DNA of 41,876 nt from Candidatus Pacearchaeota archaeon (GTDB taxonomy: Archaea; Nanobdellota; Nanobdellia; Pacearchaeales; GW2011-AR1), in the NCBI GenBank assembly GCA_009694755.1, contig SICU01000003.1:1-41876 (forward strand). The letters are read 5' to 3'. Positions 31,187-40,454 of the stretch are shown piece by piece. A program made the translations under genes and the position numbers. The notes below the pieces were generated by a model. That model saw nothing but the letters and a program-made list of their open reading frames with translations, had not been told where the DNA came from and ran no database searches. Position 1 is the stretch's first letter. Every line of letters starts with the position of its first letter.

Positions 31187-32584
31187 TTAATCGATTTTTC
31201 TAAGATACGGTCCGTCTTCTCCCAAATCTTCAATAACAAAACCGCGTTCTTTAATTCTCTGACGTAAAATATCTGCCTCTGCAAACATTTTCTTTTTACG
31301 TGCTTCCTGACGTGCAACTAATAAAAGAGTAACGTCTTTCGGAATCACAACTTTTTCTTCTTTCATATCTTTAACGCCAATTCCCAAAACTCTATCAAAA
31401 TCTTCAAGTAAAGCGAGCCTTGTCCGCGTATTCATATCAGTCTCTTCCATCACTTCCCAGAAAACTTCAAGAGCTTGAGGCATATTCAAATCATTATTTA
31501 TCGCTTCAAGAAACTGTTTCTTATGATGCTCAACATCAGTATTTCCGTGATTATTTTCCTTTCTAAGTCTAATAATTTTATTCTTAATTTTCTCGTAAGC
31601 GTTCTTTGATGCGTCTAAAGCTTCCAAGCTAAATTGAAGTTGTTTCCTATATGATGTTTGTAAACACAAATAACGATAATGATAAGCAGAGTATCCCTTT
31701 TCTTCTAATTCTGAAATAGTATATAATCCTCCAGTGCTCTTACTCACTTTTTTACCATCACTATCAACTAAAAAAGCTCCATGCAACCAATAGTTGACAA
31801 ATTTCTTTCCAGTAGCACCTTCTGACTGAGCAAGCTCATTAGTGTGATGAATTGGAACATGATCTTCACCACCAGTATGAATATCGAAATGCTCTCCTAA
31901 ATATTTGATACTCATTGCTGAACACTCAATGTGCCATCCAGGGAAACCTACACCCCACGGAGAAGACCACTCTTGTTGTCTTTTCTCTTTTCCAGAGGAA
32001 AATTTCCATAATGCGAAATCAGTTTTATTCTTTTTTTCTCCAACGGCAATTCTTTTCCCAGATTCTAACCCATCTATATTCAATAAAGCCAATTTTCCAT
32101 AATTTTTAAATTTAGAAGAGTCAAAATAAATTCCATCTTCTGTTTTATAAGTAAAACCTTTCTTCTCTAATTTTTTGATTAACTCTATCTGTTCATCTAT
32201 ATGTTCTGTTGCCCAAGCCCATGTGCTTGGCTCAAGAATATTTAATTTTTTAAAGTCCTCCTTAAATATTTTAAAATAATAATTCGCAATATCTTTAGCA
32301 TTCTTTCCTTCTTTTAAAGCAGCAATTTCCATTTTATCCTCACCTTCATCTGCATCAGAAGTCAAATGCCCAACATCCGTTACATTGATTATTTGATTAA
32401 CTTTAAAGCCATTATAGATTAGAACTCTTTTCAAAATATCAGAAAACAAATAAGCTCTTAAATTACCGATATGTTGATACCAGTAAACCGTCGGCCCACA
32501 CGAATACATTCCAACCTTTCCTTTTTTAAGCGGTTTAAACTCCTCTTTCTTGCGAGTAAGCGTATTATACAAAACTAAATCCAT
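31187..32584 (-). CDS. cysS: Cysteinyl-tRNA synthetase
   Basis: The 465-residue class I enzyme has [20 protein letters not shown] (zinc Cys29 and the HIGH-type HIGN at 38-41), the WHIECSAMS zinc/recognition element, GGEDHVPIHHTNELAQSE and KKVSKSTGG in place of KMSKS. It activates cysteine for tRNA-Cys. Length is normal. The 5' part and promoter occur a second time at 34458-34680. The promoter has a TATA-like TTATAACC about 22 bases before the ATG. Confidence 0.97.
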   Translation of the reverse strand: MDLVLYNTLTRKKEEFKPLKKGKVGMYSCGPTVYWYQHIGNLRAYLFSDILKRVLIYNGFKVNQIINVTDVGHLTSDADEGEDKMEIAALKEGKNAKDIANYYFKIFKEDFKKLNILEPSTWAWATEHIDEQIELIKKLEKKGFTYKTEDGIYFDSSKFKNYGKLALLNIDGLESGKRIAVGEKKNKTDFALWKFSSGKEKRQQEWSSPWGVGFPGWHIECSAMSIKYLGEHFDIHTGGEDHVPIHHTNELAQSEGATGKKFVNYWLHGAFLVDSDGKKVSKSTGGLYTISELEEKGYSAYHYRYLCLQTSYRKQLQFSLEALDASKNAYEKIKNKIIRLRKENNHGNTDVEHHKKQFLEAINNDLNMPQALEVFWEVMEETDMNTRTRLALLEDFDRVLGIGVKDMKEEKVVIPKDVTLLLVARQEARKKKMFAEADILRQRIKERGFVIEDLGEDGPYLRKID

Positions 32585-32622
32585 ATAGAAACAAGAAAAA
32601 TAAAGGTTATAAGAGTTTCTAA
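32400..32622. repeat. cysS: 223-base direct repeat, copy 1 (intact cysS 5' end)
   Basis: Contains the first codons of cysS and its promoter. It is 223 bases long and differs from 34458-34680 at only three positions that I could see. Together the copies bracket the ABC exporter in direct orientation. Confidence 0.9.
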
Positions 32623-32655
32623 TAACGTTTTAAAACTACCAAATCTTATAAAGTT

Positions 32656-34419
32656 ATGAAAAAAGACGTGAATCCAATTACAAACACATTCAAAACAGAA
32701 TGGCAACATTTAGGAAAAAGAAAGAAAATGTTTATTTTTTACACAACTCTTTTTTTTATAGCTGGAGTTATAGACCTCATGCACCCACTTATAGTTGGAC
32801 TTATTTTTAATAAAGTTCAAGACCAGATAACTTCAGAAGCAGAACTAACCAGTTTAATATATATCATTTTTTTATTATTAGGGATTAATATTGTTTTTTG
32901 GTTAATTCATGGTTTTGCAAGAGTTCAAGAACAAAAAACTGGTTTTTTTGTAAATAGAGATTATATAAATTCAAAAATTGAAAAAGTGCTTGAACTCCCA
33001 ATAAAATGGCACAAGGACAATCATTCTGGTAGCACAATAGATAAAATAAATAGAGGCGGTTCAGCAATTAGTTCGTTTTCTCGAAACACAACTTTTGATA
33101 TATTTTATGGAATAGTAAATTTGTTTGGTTCAGTAATAATTTTATTATTTTTTGATACTCGTGCAGCAATACTGGCACTATTATTTTCAATTATTACTCT
33201 ATATTTTGTATATAAAATTGACTTAAGACTCAACAAACAATATAAAGAAATAAATAATTATGGAAACAAAGCTGCAGCAAAAATTTATGATTATATAAGT
33301 AACATTATTACAATAATTACTCTTCGTCTAAAACCAACAGTTAAAAAAGAGATTGATGATAGCATAATGGCTAGCTACAAAGTAGAAAAGAAAAATATCT
33401 TTCTAAACGAACTTAAATGGGGAACTGCGAGTATAGCAATTTCACTAATGACTGTAATTGTCTTAAGTCTTAAGGCGTACACAGATTATCATCTAAATGG
33501 TATAATAAAAATAGGAACATTATATATTTTGTACGGATACCTTGCGCAAGTTGGCCAAACATTCTACAGATTCGCTTCTTTATATGGTAGTATTGTAAGG
33601 TATAGCTCTCAAATAGAAAATGCAAGACAAATAGATGAAGAGTTTGATAAAGTAAAGATTGAAAGTTTTGACAACCTTCCAAGTAATTGGCAAGAGATAG
33701 AAATAAAGAATATTTCATTCAATCACAATAAAAAACAAGCAAAACTACATATAGACAATGCAAATATTAAGTTTAGAAAAGGTCAAAGAATAGCATTTAT
33801 TGGTACATCTGGTTCAGGCAAGAGCACCATGCTTGCTTTATTACGCGGATTAGTAAAACCAGAATCTGGAAAGGTAATTGTTAATGGAAAATACTTAGAT
33901 GAAGGACTTGATAAAATCAGAAATACAATAACACTTATTCCTCAAGACCCTGAAATATTCAATAATTCTATAGAATATAATATCACTATGGGGAGCTCAA
34001 CGGAAAAAAAGGATTTAGATAAAGCAATAGCAATGGCTCAATTTAAAGAAGTAATAAATCGCTTATCAAAGGGAATTCAAACAAACGTACTGGAAAAAGG
34101 AGTTTCTTTAAGTGGTGGAGAAAAACAGCGTTTAGCTTTAGCAAGAGGATTATTAGCAGCTAAAGACAGCGAAATAGTTCTCATGGACGAACCAACAAGC
34201 AGTGTAGACACATTAAATGAAATCAAAATATACGACCAAATCATAAAAGAATTCAAAGATAAAACAATAATCTCCGCTCTTCATAAACTTCATTTATTGA
34301 AAAAGTTTGATTATATTTACATATTTGACAAAGGAAAAATAATCGCAGAAGGAACCCTTTCAGAATTGAAAAACAAACCAATATTTGCGAGAATCTGGGA
34401 AAAGTATAATAGTAAATAA
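32656..34419 (+). CDS. ABC exporter half-transporter (TMD-NBD fusion)
   Basis: The 587-residue protein has six membrane helices (about 25-330) followed by an ATPase domain: FIGTSGSGKSTML (Walker A), IPQDPEIFN (Q-loop), SLSGGEKQRLALARGLL (signature), IVLMDEPTSSVD (Walker B) and ISALHKLHLL (H-loop). It would act as a homodimer exporting lipid, drug or peptide; the substrate is unknown. It is on the strand opposite to its neighbours and lies between two copies of a 223-base piece of cysS, which suggests it arrived by insertion. TTTTAAAAC at about 32627-32635 is its likely TATA box. Confidence 0.93.
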   Translation: MKKDVNPITNTFKTEWQHLGKRKKMFIFYTTLFFIAGVIDLMHPLIVGLIFNKVQDQITSEAELTSLIYIIFLLLGINIVFWLIHGFARVQEQKTGFFVNRDYINSKIEKVLELPIKWHKDNHSGSTIDKINRGGSAISSFSRNTTFDIFYGIVNLFGSVIILLFFDTRAAILALLFSIITLYFVYKIDLRLNKQYKEINNYGNKAAAKIYDYISNIITIITLRLKPTVKKEIDDSIMASYKVEKKNIFLNELKWGTASIAISLMTVIVLSLKAYTDYHLNGIIKIGTLYILYGYLAQVGQTFYRFASLYGSIVRYSSQIENARQIDEEFDKVKIESFDNLPSNWQEIEIKNISFNHNKKQAKLHIDNANIKFRKGQRIAFIGTSGSGKSTMLALLRGLVKPESGKVIVNGKYLDEGLDKIRNTITLIPQDPEIFNNSIEYNITMGSSTEKKDLDKAIAMAQFKEVINRLSKGIQTNVLEKGVSLSGGEKQRLALARGLLAAKDSEIVLMDEPTSSVDTLNEIKIYDQIIKEFKDKTIISALHKLHLLKKFDYIYIFDKGKIIAEGTLSELKNKPIFARIWEKYNSK

Positions 34420-34453
34420 TTAAAGACTCTTAACAAACTCCGCCATTTCGTCT

Positions 34454-34642
34454 TTAGACTTTAAAGCCATTATAGATTAGAACTCTTTTCAAAATATCAG
34501 AAAACAAATAAGCTCTTAAATTACCAATATGTTGATACCAGTAAACCGTCGGCCCACACGAATACATTCCAACCTTTCCTTTTTTAAGAGATTTAAACTC
34601 CTCTTTCTTGCGAGTAAGCGTATTATACAAAACTAAATCCAT
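34454..34642 (-). pseudogene. cysS: Truncated duplicate of cysS (first 61 codons)
   Basis: From ATG 34642 the frame gives the first 61 residues of CysS, differing at one residue (EEFKSLKK instead of EEFKPLKK), up to NGFKV, then a stop in non-homologous sequence. It keeps the HIGN signature but lacks the rest, so it cannot be active. The promoter is duplicated too and would fire toward the end of the ABC gene as antisense. Confidence 0.9.
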
Positions 34643-34680
34643 ATAGAAACAAGAAAAATAAAGGTTATAAGAGTTTCTAA
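34458..34680. repeat. 223-base direct repeat, copy 2
   Basis: Near-perfect copy of 32400-32622 (three mismatches seen: ACCGAT to ACCAAT, and two in TAAGCGGTTT to TAAGAGATTT). It ends within the stop codon of the dus gene. The high identity implies a recent event or ongoing gene conversion. Confidence 0.9.
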
Positions 34681-35618
34681 CAAAGAAGTTTAACAAAATT
34701 TCTAATTTCCTCAATATTTTTCAGTTTCATAAAATCATTTCTTGCCTGCGAAGCTCCATCAAATCCTTTCAGAAAATTCGCTCCTAAATATTTAACACGC
34801 CCCATATCAAAAACTTTATATTTTTCAGCCAAAGTAATATAATCTTGAAAAGAACTAACTCTTTCTTTTTTAGTAATCTCTTTTTCTTTTCCATTTTTCA
34901 AATATTTTAAAATCTCTCGAAATATTAAGGGATTTCCAATAGCTGCTGAAGCAATCATTGCACCATCAGCAATATCTAACATATCAGATGCAGTCTTTCC
35001 ATTTACAACTCCCCCATTCCCAACAATCGGAATTCCCACTTCGTGTTTCACGCGCGAAATCCAAGACCAATCTGGTTTTTCACTTGAACGTTGTTCAGCA
35101 GTTCGTGTATGGATTGTCAATAAATCAGCACCAGCCTTTTCAATTTTTTTAGATACTTCAAGAACATTATTATTTTTGAAGCCCAATCGAATTTTTGCAG
35201 TCACAATAAATCCTTCATTTTTCAAAACACGAATCATATCGGCAATTTTGTCAGGCGTCTTTAACAAATAACTTCCAGCTTCATTTCCAACAATTTTCGC
35301 TGAAGGACAACCACAGTTAATATCAATTAAATCGTAATTCTGCAAAACAGACAACTTACTAAATTTATTAAATTCTAAAACATTATTTCCCGTAATCTGT
35401 AAACCTAAAGGTTGGTCTAATTTTCCTCCGATAGTCATTAATTTTTTAGTAGGCTCATTTTCGTGCAAAATTGCCTTAATATAAATCATTTCCGTATAAG
35501 CCATCGCTACACCTTGTTCACGACACAGCAATCTAAAGGCACAATCTGTTACGTCAACCATCGGCGCAAGAAATAATTTATTTTTTAATTTAATATTTCC
35601 AATTTTCAAACTATTCAT
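34677..35618 (-). CDS. tRNA-dihydrouridine synthase
   Basis: The protein has the Dus TIM-barrel: [18 protein letters not shown] at the start, [31 protein letters not shown] with the catalytic Cys in the NCGCPS loop, [28 protein letters not shown] and [12 protein letters not shown] for FMN binding. It reduces specific uridines in tRNA. I chose the start at 35618 (MNSLKIG) since a TATA-like ACATATTTAAGG at 35639-35651 gives leaderless spacing; this makes 313 residues. Its last codon falls at the edge of the 223-base repeat, so the C-terminus may have been altered. Confidence 0.94.
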   Translation of the reverse strand: MNSLKIGNIKLKNKLFLAPMVDVTDCAFRLLCREQGVAMAYTEMIYIKAILHENEPTKKLMTIGGKLDQPLGLQITGNNVLEFNKFSKLSVLQNYDLIDINCGCPSAKIVGNEAGSYLLKTPDKIADMIRVLKNEGFIVTAKIRLGFKNNNVLEVSKKIEKAGADLLTIHTRTAEQRSSEKPDWSWISRVKHEVGIPIVGNGGVVNGKTASDMLDIADGAMIASAAIGNPLIFREILKYLKNGKEKEITKKERVSSFQDYITLAEKYKVFDMGRVKYLGANFLKGFDGASQARNDFMKLKNIEEIRNFVKLLC

Positions 35619-35667
35619 AAATAAAATGAAACACAAATCCTTAAATATGTAAGGTTTATGAAATTGT

Positions 35668-35991
35668 ATGGAAAAAGATATAGACAGAATAACAAAAAAT
35701 CAAGAAACTGATATAGTTATTCGAATAGATGATTTCGGAGGAAAGCGGGGATTGACAATAAGAGAATTCGTAAAATCAGAACGTTACACAGGTTTCACAA
35801 AAGCAGGAACAAGAATTCCGGCAGAATATTTCAAAGCATTCAAACAAGCAATTAATAGTATTAACGAAAAAGATATGACTGAAGCAGTTATAGTTCCAAC
35901 AGAACAACCAGCAACATCAAAACCAGAAACCCCTAAAGAAAAAACAAGTTCTAAAAAACCAGCAAAAAATTATGAAGAAATGGAAATGTAG
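35668..35991 (+). CDS. PC4-like single-stranded DNA-binding protein
   Basis: The 107-residue protein contains the PC4/Sub1-type fold: DIVIRIDDFGGKRGLTIREF then VKSERYTGFTKAGTRIPAEY and a helix (FKAFKQAINSI), about residues 14-65, followed by a Pro/Lys/Glu-rich disordered tail. PC4-like proteins bind single-stranded DNA and help transcription initiation. It is divergent from dus across a 50-base region with two TATA-like elements. Confidence 0.82.
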   Translation: MEKDIDRITKNQETDIVIRIDDFGGKRGLTIREFVKSERYTGFTKAGTRIPAEYFKAFKQAINSINEKDMTEAVIVPTEQPATSKPETPKEKTSSKKPAKNYEEMEM

Positions 35992-36077
35992 GTATCCTTT
36001 CAAATTACAAACTTTCAACCCCACTTTGTAGGGCCTCATCGCCTAACAGCAATTATACAAAATTCTCAAGATTTCAT

Positions 36078-36335
36078 CTAACACAAATCTTTATCTTCCC
36101 GTTCATCAACCCAATCATCTCCAAAAGTCACAAATCCTGAAATTGGAACAAGTTCAACAACTTCATCACCAGAACAAGAAACAACAAAATCAATGCAAGT
36201 ATTTTCAGAACAAAAAGCTTTTGTATATGTAGAATTAAATATTAAACTAGAAGTAAAATTATTTTCAATTAGCAAAAAACCAGTAAATAACAAAATAAGA
36301 ATTAGTAAAGAGAAAACGATTTTTCTTACAAACAT
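36078..36335 (-). CDS. Small exported protein with three cysteines
   Basis: The 85-residue protein has an N-terminal signal or anchor helix (about 4-24) and an extracytoplasmic part with FCSENTCIDFVVSC and a final Cys. No family recognised. It is divergent from aIF5B and shares the short region 36336-36385, where CCTTTAAAAG could serve both directions. Confidence 0.5.
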   Translation of the reverse strand: MFVRKIVFSLLILILLFTGFLLIENNFTSSLIFNSTYTKAFCSENTCIDFVVSCSGDEVVELVPISGFVTFGDDWVDEREDKDLC

Positions 36336-36385
36336 AAAAACTCAAATCAGTTAACCTTTAAAAGTATCTCTAAACTTCAAAATAT

Positions 36386-38110
36386 ATGATACGACAGCCA
36401 ATAATTACTGTAGCAGGACACGTAGACCACGGAAAAACCTCGTTATTAGATTGTTTTAGAGGAACCTCCCTTCAAGGATTAGAAGCAGGAGGGATAACTC
36501 AGAAAATTTCTTTCACAAAATATCCATTTGAACAAATACAAAAAATGTGTCCTTTACTTGAAAAAACAAAAATCGATTTGAAAATTCCCGGATTTCTTTT
36601 CATTGACACTCCAGGACACGCAGCATTTACCAATCTTCGTAAAAGAGGAGGTTCGTTAGCAGACATTGCAATTTTAGTTGTAGACATAAAAGACGGAATC
36701 AAACCACAAACAGCAGAAGTAATTTCCATATTAAAAGCGAACAAAACTCCTTTCGTAATTGCGTTAAATAAAGTTGACACTCTTTCTGGTTGGCATAAGA
36801 AAAACACAATCAAAGAATCTATTGAAACTCTTTCAGCACATACAAAAGAAGAATTTGAAGTGTCATTAGGGACTTTTCAAGGAGCTCTTCAAAGTCAAGG
36901 ATTTGACAGCGAGTTATTTTACGAAATATCAGATTTCACAAAAAAAATAGTTATAATTCCTTGTTCAGCAAAAACAAAGGAAGGAATTCCAGAATTACTT
37001 TTCATTTTATGCGGAATTTCTCAAAGATTCCTAACAGAAAAATTAAAGTTATCTTCTGAAACAAAAGGAGTTTTATTGGAAATAAAAAAGGAGCGTTCAA
37101 TGGAAACGGCGGAAGCAATAATTTATGATGGAGTTTTAAGCGAAGGAGATGAAATAGCAATTGCGACACTTTATGGCGAACCAATAATTACCAAAATTCG
37201 AGGGATGGAAGAAGTTATTCCTCTAAGCATTAAATTCAAAGCAACAAAACAAGCGACAGCAGCAACAGGAGTAAGATTACAATTAACAAACAAAGAAGGA
37301 ATTCTTTCAGGAATGCCTTTTCAAAAAATAAATAATAATTTAGAAGAAATAAAAAAGAATTTCAAAAAAGAATTTCAAAATACGATAGTTACAGAAAAAG
37401 AAGGAATAATTGTAAAAGCAGATTCATTGGGAAGTTTAGAAGCATTACTTACTTTGTTAAAACAAGCTAACATAAATGTCGTAAAAGCAGGAATCGGCCC
37501 AATAGGAAAAACAGACTTAGTCGCGGCAAAAGCAAATTTAGAATTGAATCCTCTTAATGCAATAATTATAGGATTCAACGTTGAACAAGAAGAAGATATT
37601 CAGTTACCTAAAAACGTAAAAATAATCACGAATCAAGTTGTTTATAGATTAATAGAAAGTTTGCAAATATGGCGTCAAGAAAGGCACGCACAAATAGAAA
37701 AAAAACGACTTATGTCTCTCGCAACAATTTGTAAAATAGAAATACTTCATCAATATCAATTTAGAAATTCAAATCCTGCAATATTCGGAATAAAAGTAAT
37801 TGCAGGAGATGTAAGAAAAAATATCCCGTTAATTGATGAAACAGATGAACAAATAGCAAGAGTAAAAGCATTGCAAGAAGACAAAGAATCAGTAGAAGAA
37901 GCAACAGAAGGAAAAGAAGTTGCAATGTCTCTTCCAGGCGTTAATTTTGAACGTCAGCTTGCAGATAAAAAATATCTTTATAGTCAAATTTCAGAATCGC
38001 AATTTAAAGAATTCAAAAAAAATAAAGACCTTCTGTCAGAAAGTGAAATAAAAACATTGATGGAACTCGCAGAAATTAAAAGACGTAAGAAGTCAGACTG
38101 GGGTAAATAG
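36386..38110 (+). CDS. infB: Translation initiation factor aIF5B
   Basis: The 574-residue GTPase has GHVDHGKT (11-18), DTPGHAAF, NKVD and CSAKT motifs and the archaeal/eukaryotic domain order: G domain, beta-barrel domain II (about 225-320), domain III (about 340-420) and a C-terminal beta-barrel (about 450-550). It joins ribosomal subunits and positions initiator tRNA. The switch 1 loop LEAGGITQKIS is typical of aIF5B/IF2. The TATA box CCTTTAAAAGT at about 36355-36365 is at leaderless spacing. It ends with TAG and is convergent with the next gene, five bases apart. Confidence 0.96.
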   Translation: MIRQPIITVAGHVDHGKTSLLDCFRGTSLQGLEAGGITQKISFTKYPFEQIQKMCPLLEKTKIDLKIPGFLFIDTPGHAAFTNLRKRGGSLADIAILVVDIKDGIKPQTAEVISILKANKTPFVIALNKVDTLSGWHKKNTIKESIETLSAHTKEEFEVSLGTFQGALQSQGFDSELFYEISDFTKKIVIIPCSAKTKEGIPELLFILCGISQRFLTEKLKLSSETKGVLLEIKKERSMETAEAIIYDGVLSEGDEIAIATLYGEPIITKIRGMEEVIPLSIKFKATKQATAATGVRLQLTNKEGILSGMPFQKINNNLEEIKKNFKKEFQNTIVTEKEGIIVKADSLGSLEALLTLLKQANINVVKAGIGPIGKTDLVAAKANLELNPLNAIIIGFNVEQEEDIQLPKNVKIITNQVVYRLIESLQIWRQERHAQIEKKRLMSLATICKIEILHQYQFRNSNPAIFGIKVIAGDVRKNIPLIDETDEQIARVKALQEDKESVEEATEGKEVAMSLPGVNFERQLADKKYLYSQISESQFKEFKKNKDLLSESEIKTLMELAEIKRRKKSDWGK

Positions 38111-38114
38111 TTCA

Positions 38115-38606
38115 TTAAGTTAATCTTTCTTCAATTAGAGTATCCAAATTATATGTAAATATTCCTTTGAATTTCTCATCAGGCCATCTTAATTTTTTAT
38201 ATCCATTTTTATAAGCTTCAGTTAGGTTAGCTTTTCCAATAAGACACATATACATATCTTGAACACAGCAATCACGAGATACGCCACACAAACTTGCTTG
38301 ACTAACTCCATCTAACAGCATTTGTTCCTTAGTTAATAGAAATTGAGGTTCAGCACACATATTTCCGGAAACATAAACTAAATTATCGTGTCCAGTCAAT
38401 TCGCGAATTTTTGGAAAAATCAAAGGAGAATCAGAACTATTGCTTTCACAACCAAGAAGATAGACTAAATCTCCTCTTGCTAAGTATGTTTTCATCTCTT
38501 CAGCAATAGAATTAAACACTATTTCAAAACGATTTGCAGATGTTTTTCCCATGTCGGAAACATCCAAATAACCTATCTCGGTATGAATAACTACTAATCC
38601 TTTCAT
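38115..38606 (-). CDS. Isochorismatase-like cysteine hydrolase fold protein
   Basis: The 163-residue protein begins MKGLVVIHTEIGYLDV (first strand, usual Asp position occupied differently) and has SLCGVSRDCCVQDMYMCLIG, the helix-turn with the nucleophilic Cys of the isochorismatase family (CGVxxDxCV), together with a preceding VYVSGN strand. The family hydrolyses amides or vinyl ethers, for example nicotinamide. The catalytic Asp and Lys are not clearly conserved, so activity is uncertain. A nearly unrelated role is possible. Confidence 0.6.
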   Translation of the reverse strand: MKGLVVIHTEIGYLDVSDMGKTSANRFEIVFNSIAEEMKTYLARGDLVYLLGCESNSSDSPLIFPKIRELTGHDNLVYVSGNMCAEPQFLLTKEQMLLDGVSQASLCGVSRDCCVQDMYMCLIGKANLTEAYKNGYKKLRWPDEKFKGIFTYNLDTLIEERLT

Positions 38607-38676
38607 ATAAAAATTGATAAATAACGCTTTTTAAAGGTTTACAAAAACATAAAAACAACCTCTTCGTAAAATATTA

Positions 38677-38793
38677 ATGATAGAACTCTGGATAATAATT
38701 CTTTCAATTTTAGGTTTAGCAATAACAAGTTACATAGTAATATCGCACGCAAGAAAAAAATTGACTGGGGAAAATAAAAATTCACCGAAGTAG
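38677..38793 (+). CDS. Small membrane peptide similar to the VKOR N-terminus
   Basis: Too short for the ORF track: 38 residues, MIELWIIILSILGLAITSYI then a basic tail and TAG. The first 20 residues match the start of the VKOR at 39535 (MNELWLILLSVFGLLISSYI) at more than half of positions. It lacks the cysteines, so it is either a remnant of a VKOR duplication or a small membrane protein that mimics the first VKOR helix. An AT-rich promoter region lies upstream. Confidence 0.5.
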   Translation: MIELWIIILSILGLAITSYIVISHARKKLTGENKNSPK

Positions 38794-38802
38794 ATTGAAT
38801 TT

Positions 38803-39450
38803 TTAATATTTTTTTCTTTCTCTAAGAATTTCCAAATCGTGAATATAATGTAATCCTGAAATAGCACCAGCAACACCAATAATTAACGACAAAGGCAACG
38901 AAACATAAAACCAAATAGGATAAAATATACTCAACATTAAAGAAGGTAACGCAAATCCTTGAACAAATGTTGTAACTTTTGCAATATATCTTGTTGGAGG
39001 AAATACAGAACCGCTAAACAATCCAGCCAAAGCAAAAGGAGCAGAAATTATTTCACGAGTCATAATCAATAAAATTTGAAGTCCATGTATTGCTTCTAAT
39101 CTACCTTTAATTCCAAAAACAAAAACCAAAGTCACAGAAGTTCCAATCCACAAAAATCTATCTGCAAACATATCAGCTTTACGTCCAAAATCATTAGTTA
39201 ATTTAAACTTACGAGCAAAATATCCATCAAGCCAATCTGTAATTGCCGCAAAAGCAAAAACAGAAACGATTAAAATTATTCGACTATCTACGACAATCAT
39301 ATAAGAAATAACGAAAGTCAAGATAATTCTCGAAACGTTCAAAAAAGTAGGAAGATTTAGCATATCTTTCGGCAAATTAACATCGCCCTTAAGTTTCTTA
39401 GTTATTTCTCTAACTCTTTTTATTTTAAGATTATTTTTTGCAGTTTTCAT
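38803..39450 (-). CDS. CDP-alcohol phosphatidyltransferase
   Basis: The 215-residue membrane protein contains the full signature DG(x)2AR(x)8G(x)3D(x)3D as DGYFARKFKLTNDFGRKADMFAD in order (about 74-96), with five to six membrane helices. It transfers an alcohol phosphate to a CDP-activated lipid to form polar lipid head groups (archaetidyl-glycerol or -inositol type in archaea). Precise head group cannot be read from sequence. The start could be the Met at residue 29 (MLNLPTFLNVSR). It is single, convergent with the VKOR-like peptide. Confidence 0.9.
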   Translation of the reverse strand: MKTAKNNLKIKRVREITKKLKGDVNLPKDMLNLPTFLNVSRIILTFVISYMIVVDSRIILIVSVFAFAAITDWLDGYFARKFKLTNDFGRKADMFADRFLWIGTSVTLVFVFGIKGRLEAIHGLQILLIMTREIISAPFALAGLFSGSVFPPTRYIAKVTTFVQGFALPSLMLSIFYPIWFYVSLPLSLIIGVAGAISGLHYIHDLEILRERKKY

Positions 39451-39534
39451 AAAAAATAAATGTGAAACTACTTTAAATCTTTTACTATTTCTAAAGAAGT
39501 AAAGATATAAAAAGAAAATATCGTTTCAACAGCT

Positions 39535-39924
39535 ATGAATGAATTATGGTTAATTTTGCTATCAGTATTTGGATTATTAATTTCCAGTTATATCGCTCTC
39601 ACTCGTTTAAAAAATAAAAGAGTTGTGTGTCCGATAAATTCAATAAGTTGCAATAATGTTTTAGAAAGTAAATGGTCATCAACTCTTGGAATCAAAAATG
39701 ACATTTTAGGATGGATATATTATATTTCTATAATTATCGGAATAATTTTGGTAAATCAGGGATATTTTGCCATTGAAAAAATTATAATTGGAGCATCCGT
39801 AATTTCAGCGTTTTATTCTTTATTTTTAATTTTAATTCAAATAAGTATCATAAAAGAATTTTGTTTTTATTGCATTTTAACATCTATAACTAACATCGGA
39901 ATATTCGCATTATTGATACAATAA
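39535..39924 (+). CDS. VKOR-family membrane disulfide oxidoreductase
   Basis: The 129-residue protein has four membrane helices, a loop cysteine pair (VVCPINSISCNNVLESKWS, with Ser and Trp as in VKOR) and the active-site CFYC in the last helix region (IIKEFCFYCILTS). VKOR oxidises thioredoxin-like partners outside the membrane and passes electrons to quinone. It has no fused thioredoxin domain; the WCPHC protein at 12560 and the DsbA-like protein at 3979 are candidate partners. Length is normal for a stand-alone VKOR domain. Confidence 0.88.
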   Translation: MNELWLILLSVFGLLISSYIALTRLKNKRVVCPINSISCNNVLESKWSSTLGIKNDILGWIYYISIIIGIILVNQGYFAIEKIIIGASVISAFYSLFLILIQISIIKEFCFYCILTSITNIGIFALLIQ

Positions 39925-39959
39925 GTAAGACTTAAAAACCCCTTTTCTAACATACAAGA

Positions 39960-40397
39960 ATGTCACTTAAAGTAAACCTCTCTGAAAAGGGAAAATCTTG
40001 GAAAGTTGAATCAAATAGTGAAACAATCATTGGAAAAAAGATAGGCGACACATTTGAAGGGTTAGAAGTTTCAGAAAATCTTTCAGGATACACTCTAAAA
40101 ATCACAGGAGCAACAGATAGTTCAGGATTTCCTCACAAAGAAGGAATACAAGGTCCAGAAATGAAAAGAATAATTTTAACTTATGGTTGGGGAATGCACA
40201 AACGCCCAAGAAAAGCGGGAAAAAAAGCAAGACAAAATATTGACGGATTAAGGTTAAGAAAAACAGTAAGAGGACAACAAATTTCTGAAAAAACAGCTCA
40301 GTTAAATTGTATAATTGTAAAGCACGGCGATAAAACTTTAACAGAAATTTTCCCAGAACAAAACAAACCAAAAGAACAAGCAGTCCCTGCACAATAA
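39960..40397 (+). CDS. rps6e: Ribosomal protein S6e
   Basis: The 145-residue protein matches archaeal eS6: MSLKVNLSEKGKSWKVE, IGKKIGDTFEGLEVSENLSGY, LKITGATDSSGFPHKEG, RPRKAGKKARQNIDGLRLRKTVRG and an extended C-terminus rich in Gln/Pro/Lys. It is part of the small subunit. A TATA-like GACTTAAAAACC at 39928-39939 is at leaderless distance. It lies before aIF2-gamma in the order common in archaea. Confidence 0.96.
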   Translation: MSLKVNLSEKGKSWKVESNSETIIGKKIGDTFEGLEVSENLSGYTLKITGATDSSGFPHKEGIQGPEMKRIILTYGWGMHKRPRKAGKKARQNIDGLRLRKTVRGQQISEKTAQLNCIIVKHGDKTLTEIFPEQNKPKEQAVPAQ

Positions 40398-40454
40398 ATT
40401 ACTCTATAATCTACATTAGAAAAATCCTTTTAAACCCTCATTCCAAATAACTTT

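Noticed and set aside
34454-34714. 86-residue ORF as a separate gene
   Set aside because: From its inner Met it is the duplicated start of cysS, and the residues before it come from the promoter region of the copy.
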